Shown piece by piece: positions 1 to 5,370 of a stretch of 14,313 nt of DNA. The position numbers and the translations under genes are program-made. The DNA lies in contig DAOTYI010000167.1 of assembly GCA_034434895.1 (NCBI GenBank), positions 1 to 14,313 of the forward strand, read 5' to 3'. How positions within the stretch are numbered: the first letter of the stretch is position 1; every line of letters starts with the position of its first letter. This DNA comes from DAOTXL01 sp034434895 (lineage in GTDB: Bacteria; Chloroflexota; Anaerolineae; JAAYZQ01). The notes under the pieces are model-generated. The model saw nothing but the letters and a program-made list of their open reading frames with translations, did not search any database and was not told the origin of the DNA.

Positions 1-215
1 AAGTGGACATCCTGGCCGACGATGGGCGGATCACGTTGTTCGAGGTCAAGAGCGTTTGCGAGGTCGAAGATGTGGACCGCCTGGCCGACAAGGTAGCGCT
101 GATGCGCACCTTGCATCCTGACCGGCAGGTTGACGGCGTGATGGTGACTCTGGGCGTTAAGGAAGAAGAGGTGAAAACCCGTTGCGCCCACTATGGGATT
201 CCTCTGGTCCATTAG
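1..215 (+). CDS. C-terminal end of a PD-(D/E)XK nuclease-like (DUF3782-type) protein, 5' truncated
   Basis: The frame is open from the window edge and ends in TAG at 213-215, so only about 71 codons of the 3' end are visible. A GTG lies at position 3, but I read it as an internal valine because the gene clearly began outside the window. The visible peptide has the pattern DILADDGRITLFEVKS. This is the beta-strand, Glu-X-Lys signature of the PD-(D/E)XK fold, as seen in DUF3782-type proteins common in Chloroflexota, Cyanobacteria and Archaea. The rest (RLADKVALMRTLHP, then a strand ending GIPLVH) fits the closing helix-strand-helix-strand of that fold. Its substrate and biological role are unknown. 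A strong hairpin terminator follows 24 nt after the stop. Family assignment rests on motif recognition only. Confidence 0.7.
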   Translation, partial: VDILADDGRITLFEVKSVCEVEDVDRLADKVALMRTLHPDRQVDGVMVTLGVKEEEVKTRCAHYGIPLVH

Positions 216-238
216 CGGTTGACCGAGAGCAGATGGCC

Positions 239-276
239 AAAGCGCCCGGCAACCCCTTCACGTGCCGGGCGCTTTT
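239..276 (+). terminator. Intrinsic terminator after the PD-(D/E)XK-like gene
   Basis: A 13-bp perfect inverted repeat, AAAGCGCCCGGCA (239-251) and TGCCGGGCGCTTT (263-275), encloses an 11-nt loop and ends in TTTT on the plus strand. It starts 24 nt after the TAG at 213-215. The A-run on the left arm means it could also act on the opposite strand. Confidence 0.85.
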
Positions 277-335
277 GCTATTCCGGCAATCCAAAATGAG
301 CCCAAGGTGAGCCGGCCTCCTGCCTGATCGAGGCG

Positions 336-746
336 ATGGGCTGTACCATCCTCTACGATCCGGGCGTCATAGACTTTGAGGAGCCCCGGTCTTTTGACCT
401 GCGCCTGTCGGACGATACTACCCGGCGCCAGGCGGTTGACACCTGGAGCGTCCTGCTCACCGCCTTTGACGTTGATGCCCTGTGGATCGGCCTGACCTGC
501 CAGAACCGCTACGTCGTTTACTAGGCGGTGAACAGCGACAACTTTTACCAGTTCGTCAGGGGCACGCTGTTCTGGAACAATCTACCTATCAACTATGGCG
601 TCTGGGACCGGCAGGCAGGCCATTGGCTCGGTGACGCCAAGGACTTCATGGACAAGAATTTCAGTAAAGGCTTCGTGTTCCGTGTTTGCGTGCCTGGGAC
701 CCTGACGACACGCAACACGGAATTCTCTTGCTTCCTGCCTCCTGCC
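336..746 (+). pseudogene. Unrecognised open frame broken by an in-frame TAG, probably a decayed gene
   Basis: From ATG 336 a frame with coding-like codon choice runs to TAG at 522-524. The same frame resumes without a shift (NSDNFYQFVRGTLFWNN...) up to the trmH gene on the other strand. I do not recognise either half. The peptide is rich in Trp, Phe and Asp, with no signal peptide, membrane segment or known motif. There is no convincing Shine-Dalgarno sequence before 336. The second half runs into a long hairpin (678-722) and a heptamer repeat (728-748), so its natural end appears lost. The simplest reading is a gene fragment inactivated by an amber mutation. Two small unrelated ORFs, or noncoding sequence with chance open frames, remain possible. 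Confidence 0.3.
678..722 (-). terminator. Long hairpin downstream of trmH, possible terminator
   Basis: TTCCGTGTT (678-686) pairs with AACACGGAA (714-722), and GCGTG (688-692) pairs with CACGC (709-713). This gives a 14-bp stem with one bulged T and a 16-nt loop. It lies 25 nt beyond the trmH stop on the minus strand, where a terminator is expected. No T-run follows on that strand, so the terminator role is uncertain. Confidence 0.45.
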
Positions 747-748
747 TC
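728..748. repeat. Heptanucleotide tandem repeat, about 3 units
   Basis: Units GCTTCCT, GCCTCCT and GCCTCAT follow each other and overlap the TGA stop of trmH (747-749, read on the minus strand). The same heptamer family forms a longer run at 5307-5370, also at the 3' end of a minus-strand gene. It resembles the short tandemly repeated repetitive (STRR) heptamers known from cyanobacteria. Confidence 0.6.
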
Positions 749-1559
749 ATCCCCGCCGCTGGCGGACGATCTCGTATATCAGCGCCGCCGCCGCCGCCGA
801 GGCGTTGAGCGACGTGGCCCGCCCGGCCATCGGCAGGCGCACCACCACGTCGGCCCCCTCGCGGGCGGAGGGGGGCAGGCCGTGACGCTCGTTGCCGATC
901 AGGAGCACCACCGGGCGGCGATAATCCAGGTCGAAATGGACCTGCCGACCGTGGGCCGATGAAGCCACCACCAGCAGCGGCAGCCCTGCTGCCCGGACCC
1001 GGGCATACCAGTGGGGCAGGGCGGCCTCATCGGCCACCCGAACAACCGGCAGGGCAAAAAGGGAACCCATCGTCGCCCGCACCGTCTGCGGATCATACAG
1101 GTCCACTGACGGCTCGACGACGATGACGCCGCTGGCTCCGGCCGCATCGGCGGTGCGGATGATCGCCCCCAGGTTGCCAGGGTCGCTTAATTGCCAGGCG
1201 ACGACCACCAGCAGGTCAGGGGTCAGGGGGATGGCCGTCAGGGGGCGGTCCTCGATGCGCACCACGGCGGCCAGGCCCTGCGGCTCATCCCGATCCGACA
1301 GGCTGCGAAAGGCATCGCCCGACAACGCCAGGCGGCGGTCCGGCCCTACCCGCTTCAGCAACGCCTGCGCCCGCTCGCTGACCAGCAGCTCAGGGGCATA
1401 GACCAGAATGTCCAGCGGCGCGCCGCAGTCCAGCGCCTCCTCCACGGCGCGGATGCCCTCGACCAGGAAACGCCCCTCCTGCTCGCGGTACTTGCGTTGC
1501 CGCAATGAGCGCAACCGTTTGACCTTTGGGTTCCGCAGGCTGCTGATCTGATCCGTCAA
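747..1559 (-). CDS. TrmH/SpoU-family RNA 2'-O-methyltransferase
   Basis: The protein transfers a methyl group from S-adenosylmethionine to a ribose 2'-OH in tRNA or, more often for this subfamily, 23S rRNA. From TTG 1559 it has 270 residues. An N-terminal SpoU substrate-binding domain (about 5-100, opening ISSLRNPKVKRLRSL) precedes the trefoil-knot SpoU catalytic domain (about 115-268). The catalytic domain carries LSDPGNLGAIIRTADAAG (125-141, with the Arg of motif 1), NERHGLP (223-229, motif 2) and LPMAGRATSLNASAAAA (242-258, motif 3). I chose TTG 1559 because GGAG lies 6 nt upstream and relatives begin only a few residues before ISSL. GTG 1575-1577, overlapping the upstream stop, is an alternative. 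The gene follows the M23 gene by 14 nt and is probably cotranscribed. The exact target nucleotide cannot be read from sequence. Confidence 0.9.
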   Translation of the reverse strand: MTDQISSLRNPKVKRLRSLRQRKYREQEGRFLVEGIRAVEEALDCGAPLDILVYAPELLVSERAQALLKRVGPDRRLALSGDAFRSLSDRDEPQGLAAVVRIEDRPLTAIPLTPDLLVVVAWQLSDPGNLGAIIRTADAAGASGVIVVEPSVDLYDPQTVRATMGSLFALPVVRVADEAALPHWYARVRAAGLPLLVVASSAHGRQVHFDLDYRRPVVLLIGNERHGLPPSAREGADVVVRLPMAGRATSLNASAAAAALIYEIVRQRRG

Positions 1560-1573
1560 CCCTCGCTCCGCGA

Positions 1574-3085
1574 TCACTTTCCCGCAACCAGGCCGTTGAA
1601 TTCCGGCCGGCGACACTCGCAGGCGGTGCGCACCTGCTCGCCCCGGCTGAGGGTCCCATCGTAGGGCACCCCGCTGGAATGGGCCTGCCAGCCGGAAAGC
1701 ACCAGCGGCAGGGGGCCATCGGCGGCGATCCACTCGCCGTTGTATTTGCGGGCCAGGTGCAGGTGGCTGGACTCGGCCAGGCCTCCCTCGCAGGAGGGAT
1801 GGCCGATGCGGTCACCCTGCTTCACCCAGGTGCCGGCCTCCACCCGACCCTGGGCAGCCACGTGCAGGTAAAAGAGCACCCAGCCGGTCTGCTCATGGCC
1901 GTCGCCATCCAGGTCAATCAGCACTTCGCCATCGTGGCTGTAGATGACCAGCCCCGGCGCGGCAGCCATGGCCCACGAGGAGGCAACCTGACAGCCCAGA
2001 TAGCCCTCATCCGGCACAAAATCGAGGGCTGCCCAGGCGCTGCCCTCGTTCCAGGCGCCGTGGGGGCCGCCGGTGTAATACCACAGCTCCCCTTTCGACC
2101 AGGGCAGGGAGAGGGAGGGGTTGGGGGTGTCAGCCGGGATGAGCGGTTCGATGGCGTAGCGAGCCGGGGCACCGAACAGGCGACGGTAGGTGGCCAGAAA
2201 GCTCTCCGGCCCATCGCCTGTCCACGTTTTCCACTGACTTTTGGTGGCATTCAGGGCGAGAAAGCGCTGCAATCCGGCGCTGGCGGCGTTGAGGGTCGGG
2301 GCATAGCGGGTGGCCGTGCCGTCGTTCCAGATCTGGAGAGCCATACCCCGCCCACGCCAGTCGTAGTACCCCCTGTTCAGCTCGTCGGCCGCCCAGGCCA
2401 GTTGCCGGCTGAACAGCTCCCAGCCGCTGCCCTGATAGCCCAGCGGATGGGAAAGCGCCCGGCCGACCGGATTGGGGTTTGTCACCCAGCCGCTTTTGAA
2501 CTCCAGCAGGGCCAGGAGCAGCCGGGGGCCGACGCTATAGTGATGGGCCACCAGGCTCACAATCTCCGGCCCGCTGAGCACCTGACCGCCGACCTTTTCG
2601 GAGTAGGTGGTCAGGTAGCCACCCTGCTGGTGGCAAAAGGCGGCCACATCAAAGTCTACATAAGCCGGCCCATAGACAAACTCGCTGTCGGGCAGCAGGC
2701 GCAGGTCCGGGCCGGTCTCGATGGCGGTGGCCGGGATGTGCAACGATTGCCCCACCTGCAACGCGTTCGGGTCGGCGATCCGGTTGGCCTGGATCAATTC
2801 CTCCAGAGGGCAGCCAAAGCGGGCGGCGATGCCGCTCAGGGTATCGCCGCGCTGCACGATATAGACCTGTGGCGGCGGACTGGGTTCAGGCAGCGAGCCG
2901 ACGTTGGGCAGGCCGGCAGGTACAGCCGAGGGGGCAGGCGATCTGGTCAGCGGGGGGGCGGCAGATGTTCCCGGTCCAGGGGTGGGGTCCTGCCGGCGTG
3001 AGCACCCACCCTCCAGGGCCGTCGCCAGCAATGCGACCAGAATGGGGACGATCCACCTGGGCCTGATCACAGTTTCCCCCGCCAT
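1574..3085 (-). CDS. LysM-domain M23 (LytM-type) metallopeptidase, secreted or lipoprotein
   Basis: This is a predicted cell-envelope peptidase of 503 residues acting on peptidoglycan or another extracytoplasmic peptide. An N-terminal hydrophobic segment (about 11-25) ends in LEGGC with Cys28, an imperfect lipobox with Glu at -3. A Pro/Thr/Ser-rich linker follows, then a LysM domain (74-118, VYIVQRGDTLSGIAARFG), a helical middle region (about 135-310), and an M23 domain with His342, Asp355 and the HLH motif at 441-443, which together form the zinc site. Start ATG 3085 was chosen because the frame extends 23 codons further only by running through the promoter at 3107-3117. The leader from that promoter is about 15 nt. 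The stop TGA (1574-1576) is followed within 14 nt by trmH. The Asp and both HxH histidines are present, so catalysis is plausible. Its physiological substrate is unknown. Confidence 0.85.
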   Translation of the reverse strand: MAGETVIRPRWIVPILVALLATALEGGCSRRQDPTPGPGTSAAPPLTRSPAPSAVPAGLPNVGSLPEPSPPPQVYIVQRGDTLSGIAARFGCPLEELIQANRIADPNALQVGQSLHIPATAIETGPDLRLLPDSEFVYGPAYVDFDVAAFCHQQGGYLTTYSEKVGGQVLSGPEIVSLVAHHYSVGPRLLLALLEFKSGWVTNPNPVGRALSHPLGYQGSGWELFSRQLAWAADELNRGYYDWRGRGMALQIWNDGTATRYAPTLNAASAGLQRFLALNATKSQWKTWTGDGPESFLATYRRLFGAPARYAIEPLIPADTPNPSLSLPWSKGELWYYTGGPHGAWNEGSAWAALDFVPDEGYLGCQVASSWAMAAAPGLVIYSHDGEVLIDLDGDGHEQTGWVLFYLHVAAQGRVEAGTWVKQGDRIGHPSCEGGLAESSHLHLARKYNGEWIAADGPLPLVLSGWQAHSSGVPYDGTLSRGEQVRTACECRRPEFNGLVAGK

Positions 3086-3106
3086 TTCATGCTCATCCAG
3101 GAGATG

Positions 3107-3117
3107 ATTATACCACA
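3107..3117 (-). promoter_or_regulatory. Extended -10 promoter for the M23-trmH pair
   Basis: On the minus strand TGTGGTATAAT gives a perfect TATAAT (3107-3112) preceded by TGG, an extended -10. The best -35 at 17-bp spacing is the weak TTTTCT. Transcription would start near 3100, about 15 nt before ATG 3085. The same 11-mer lies upstream of rpoD (7880-7890). Confidence 0.75.
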
Positions 3118-3136
3118 GGCCGGGAAAAGAGAAAAT

Positions 3137-3165
3137 TTGACAGCTCTGGATCAAAGGTGTATGAT
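3137..3165 (+). promoter_or_regulatory. Sigma-70 promoter for the OsmC-tyrS region
   Basis: TTGACA (3137-3142), a 17-nt spacer and TATGAT (3160-3165) form a near-consensus promoter. It diverges from the M23 promoter, and the two -10 boxes lie about 50 bp apart. The first gene downstream is the OsmC selenoprotein candidate at 3476, which implies a leader of about 300 nt filled with palindromic repeats. Confidence 0.75.
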
Positions 3166-3189
3166 TGACCTGACAATGTTCGGTTTGAC

Positions 3190-3234
3190 CTCACCCCTAC
3201 CCCCTGGCGGAAGGGGGTTGGGGGATGGGGTGAG
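3190..3234 (+). repeat. C/G-run hairpin in the OsmC leader
   Basis: CTCACCCC (3190-3197) pairs with GGGGTGAG (3227-3234). After two mismatches CCCCC (3200-3204) pairs with GGGGG (3220-3224). It starts about 20 nt after the expected transcription start and resembles CTCACCCCTA-type dispersed intergenic elements. It has no T-run. Confidence 0.6.
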
Positions 3235-3304
3235 GTCCACCCTATCCCCTGGCCCCGGAAAGGGGGGGCATAGGCGTCAACTTAAGGCGCGGGCGATTGG
3301 AAAT

Positions 3305-3367
3305 CGCACCGGGTGGCCGAAGGCATTGCGCACCGGGTGGCCGAAGGCATTGCCTTCGGCTACCCGG
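3305..3367. repeat. REP-like palindrome with a duplicated 24-bp unit
   Basis: Two perfect 24-bp copies lie head to tail (3305-3328 and 3329-3352). The second copy continues into its own inverted complement, so 3333-3367 folds as a long hairpin: CCGGGT (3333-3338) with ACCCGG (3362-3367), and GCCGAAGGC with GCCTTCGGC around an ATT loop. The core GCCGA-n-GGC-nnT-GCC-n-TCGGCTACCC recurs at 7781-7830. Confidence 0.8.
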
Positions 3368-3373
3368 CCGTCT

Positions 3374-3421
3374 GCCTGCGCGGACGGAGGCGTCCACGCC
3401 AGTGGACGCCTGGCCGCAGGC
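3374..3421. repeat. Second palindrome in the OsmC leader
   Basis: AGGCGTCCAC (3388-3397) and GTGGACGCCT (3402-3411) form a perfect 10-bp stem with a GCCA tetraloop. Outer arms GCCTGCG (3374-3380) and CGCAGGC (3415-3421) extend it. Together with the two preceding elements it fills the stretch between the plus-strand promoter and the OsmC start. I see no gene in 3166-3475. Confidence 0.65.
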
Positions 3422-3475
3422 CCTTGAGCTGAACCTGACGCCTGTGGGGGTGGGGGATGGGCAGGATGGTGGGAT

Positions 3476-3922
3476 ATGGAGGATTTGACGCTGACCAACC
3501 AGGTGACGACGACCTACCTGGGCAACAGCCGGGTGCGCATTCAGGCCGGGGAGCGCAGCTTTGAGGCCGATCAACGGACCCACACCGACCGGCCGGGGGC
3601 CGGCTTTTGTCCGTTGGAGCTGGTGGCGGCGGCCCTGGGAGCTTGAATGGTGCTCACCATGGCGGCGGTCGCCGACCACAAACAGATCCCCATCACCCGC
3701 CTGGCCGTCACGGTGGAAGGCCATACCCGGTTCGTGGAACGGGAGGCGAGCACCCATTTTACCAGCCACCTGGACCTGGGCGAAGGGCTGGACGCGCGCC
3801 AGCAGCGGATCCTGTTCAATGCGGCGCGGCAATGTGAGGTGCACAAGATGTTGCGCGGCCAGGTCACCTTCGAGGAGCACCTGGCGGGGCCGGGGTTGTC
3901 GGGGGCGAAACCTGAGAGCTAG
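3476..3922 (+). CDS. OsmC-family peroxiredoxin-like protein, candidate selenoprotein (TGA = Sec57)
   Basis: Read through TGA 3644-3646, the frame from ATG 3476 gives a 148-residue protein, a normal OsmC length. OsmC/YhfA proteins reduce organic hydroperoxides with a peroxidatic cysteine at the N-terminus of a central helix and a resolving cysteine about 60 residues later. The N-terminal half shows the usual order: TNQVTTTYLGNSRVRIQAG, a Pro-x-Glu-Leu stretch (CPLELVAAALGA), then TGA at the exact site of the family's LGAC cysteine. The frame continues unshifted through VEGHTRF and FTSHLDLGE to the second cysteine, Cys120, in AARQCEVHKML, and ends at TAG 3920-3922. Automated calling would split it into 3476-3646 and a piece starting at 3647. 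The gene precedes tyrS and probably uses the promoter at 3137-3165. The Shine-Dalgarno sequence is weak. A nonsense mutation is the alternative but would have to hit the catalytic codon. Confidence 0.85.
3647..3679 (+). promoter_or_regulatory. Candidate bacterial SECIS hairpin in the OsmC gene
   Basis: After the TGA, GGCG (3661-3664) can pair with CGCC (3670-3673) around loop GCGGT, 18 nt from the TGA, with G first in the loop. Alternatively GGTC (3667-3670) pairs with GACC (3674-3677) around loop GCC, 24 nt away. Both roughly meet the loose bacterial SECIS pattern (short upper stem, G in the first loop positions, suitable distance). In G+C-rich DNA short hairpins are common, so this is supportive only. 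Confidence 0.35.
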
Positions 3923-4037
3923 TCTGAAAAGCTTACCACAAAGACACAAAGGCCACAAAGGAACACGAAGGAAACGAATAAAAACCGCATGGTGCCCTTG
4001 GTGTCCTTTGTGTCTTGGTGGTTTTCAGACAAGCTCT
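3915..4037 (+). repeat. MITE-like inverted-repeat element, copy A
   Basis: This 123-bp element has terminal inverted repeats AGAGCT-n-GTCTGAAAA (3915-3930) and TTTTCAGAC-n-AGCTCT (4022-4037). An inner inverted pair, CCACAAAGACACAAAGG and CCTTTGTGTCTTGGTGG, differs by one mismatch, so the whole element can fold into one hairpin. The inverted copy B lies at 10013-10126. By hand alignment the copies differ by 6 substitutions and one 9-nt gap. The left end supplies the last codons of the OsmC gene (Glu-Ser-stop). The right end lies 16 nt before the tyrS start. It has no coding capacity. It may act as a folded RNA or terminator between the two genes. Confidence 0.85.
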
Positions 4038-4053
4038 GAGAAGGAGTAGAACC

Positions 4054-5286
4054 ATGGCCACAAATGTCTACGACGTGCTGAAAGAGCGAGGGTTTGTCGA
4101 GCAGGTTTCGGACGAGGCGGGTATCCGCGCCGCTGTGGAGCGGCCCATCACCTGCTACATCGGCTTTGATCCCAGCGCCGAGAGCTTTCACGTGGGCCAC
4201 CTGGTGCCGATCATGGCCCTGGCCCACATGCAACGCCATGGCCACCGGCCCATCGCCATCATGGGCGGCGGCACCGGCATGATCGGCGATCCCACCGACA
4301 GAGACGAGATGCGCAGGCTGCTCAGCGTGGAGCAGATTGATGCCAATGTGGCCCGGCTGAAAAGGCAGATGTCCCGCCTGCTTGACTTTTCCGAAGGGAG
4401 AGCCTTGATGCTCAACAATGCCGACTGGCTGCGGCCGCTGAACTATCTGGAATTTTTGCGGGAGGTCGGCCGCCATTTCAGTGTCAACCGGATGCTGGCC
4501 GCCGAAGGCTACCGACGGCGCTATGACAGCGAGGGGGGGCTGAACTTCCTTGAGTTCAACTATCAACTGCTTCAGGCTTATGACTTTTTGCACCTCTACC
4601 GCGAGTATGGCTGCCTGCTCCAGGCTGGAGGCAACGATCAGTGGGGCAACATCCTGGCCGGCGTGGACCTGATCCGCCGCGTTGAGGGAGCACAGGTCTA
4701 CGCCATGACCTATCCGTTGCTCACCACCAGTTCGGGAGCCAAAATGGGCAAAACGGCCGGGGGAGCCGTGTGGCTCGATCCCGACCTGTTCTCGCCCTAT
4801 GAATTCTACCAGTTCTGGATCAACGTCGAGGATGCCGACGTGGAGCGCTTTCTGGCGCTGTTTACCTTTCTGCCGATGGAGCGCGTCCGGGAGCTGGGCC
4901 GGCTGCAAGGCGCCGACATCCGCCAGGCCAAGGAGGTGCTGGCCTTTGAGGTCACGCGCCTGGTCCACGGCGAACAGGTCGCCAACCAGGCCCGCGATAC
5001 ATCTCGCCAGCTTTTTGGCCGGGGCCTGGCCACCGACGCCGTGCCGACCACTGTGCTCGACGCCGCCGAACTTCAGGCCGGGGTCCCGGCCCCGGAGCTT
5101 TTCCAGCGGGTGGGCCTGTGTCCCTCACGCAGCGAGGCCCGCCGCCTGATCCAGCAGGGAGGTGCCTATATCAACGAGGTGCCGGTGAGCAGTGTGGACG
5201 ATCTGGTCACCTCTGCTCACCTGACCGACGGCGCGATCCTGCTCCGCGCCGGCAAGAAACGCTACCATCGGGTTGTGGTCAGGTGA
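4054..5286 (+). CDS. tyrS: Tyrosyl-tRNA synthetase
   Basis: This cytoplasmic class I aminoacyl-tRNA synthetase charges tRNA-Tyr with tyrosine using ATP. The 410-residue product has the expected length and order. A Rossmann catalytic domain carries HVGH (46-49), the family's HIGH motif in the context GFDPSAESFHVGHL, and YQLLQAYDFLHLY with the downstream GGNDQWGN substrate-pocket motif. KMGKT (230-234) is the KMSKS equivalent. The anticodon-binding region follows, and an S4 RNA-binding domain (about 345-405, PSRSEARRLIQQGGAYIN) closes the protein. ATG 4054 was chosen because AAGGAG (4041-4046) lies 7 nt upstream. An upstream in-frame start at 4015 would lie inside the repeat element. No T-box leader is visible in the 131 nt after the OsmC gene, so expression probably depends on the upstream promoter. 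Confidence 0.95.
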   Translation: MATNVYDVLKERGFVEQVSDEAGIRAAVERPITCYIGFDPSAESFHVGHLVPIMALAHMQRHGHRPIAIMGGGTGMIGDPTDRDEMRRLLSVEQIDANVARLKRQMSRLLDFSEGRALMLNNADWLRPLNYLEFLREVGRHFSVNRMLAAEGYRRRYDSEGGLNFLEFNYQLLQAYDFLHLYREYGCLLQAGGNDQWGNILAGVDLIRRVEGAQVYAMTYPLLTTSSGAKMGKTAGGAVWLDPDLFSPYEFYQFWINVEDADVERFLALFTFLPMERVRELGRLQGADIRQAKEVLAFEVTRLVHGEQVANQARDTSRQLFGRGLATDAVPTTVLDAAELQAGVPAPELFQRVGLCPSRSEARRLIQQGGAYINEVPVSSVDDLVTSAHLTDGAILLRAGKKRYHRVVVR

Positions 5287-5292
5287 AAAGAA

Positions 5293-5315
5293 GCAGGGGG
5301 CTTCTTGCCCCCTGC
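5293..5315. terminator. Hairpin between the convergent tyrS and pyrophosphatase genes
   Basis: GCAGGGGG (5293-5300) and CCCCCTGC (5308-5315) form a perfect 8-bp stem with a 7-nt loop, 6 nt after the tyrS stop and before the pyrophosphatase stop on the other strand. A T-run occurs only about 12 nt later (5327-5330). It could serve both convergent genes, but this is uncertain. Confidence 0.5.
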
Positions 5316-5370
5316 CTCCTGCCTCCTTTTACCCTGCCTCTTGCCTCCTGCTTCCTGCCTCTCGCTTGCT
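5307..5370. repeat. Degenerate heptanucleotide tandem repeat
   Basis: Units of seven bases (GCCCCCT, GCCTCCT, GCCTCCT, then after an interruption GCCTCTT, GCCTCCT, GCTTCCT, GCCTCTC, GCTTGCT) run through the 3' end of the pyrophosphatase gene, whose stop lies at 5329-5331. The same unit occurs at 728-748. Being 7 bp, the repeat is read in changing frames and produces the protein tail EAGSRRQEAG. Confidence 0.75.

Noticed and set aside
522..524. In-frame TAG as a possible pyrrolysine codon
   Set aside because: The flanking peptide matches no methylamine methyltransferase or other Pyl protein family that I can recognise, and nothing else in the window suggests Pyl use. A decayed gene is simpler.
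1679..3001. Long open frame on the plus strand opposite the M23 gene
   Set aside because: It is antisense to a gene with clear LysM and M23 motifs, and high G+C codon bias opens the opposite strand. It shows no family motif and no ribosome site.
3305..3352. Tandem repeats as a CRISPR array
   Set aside because: There are only two adjoining copies with no spacers, and no cas genes. The same holds for 7781-7826. They are REP-like palindromes.
3919..4968. Minus-strand open frame across the MITE-like element and into tyrS
   Set aside because: It is antisense to the catalytic domain of tyrS, and its last residues come from the repeat element. There is no recognisable domain.
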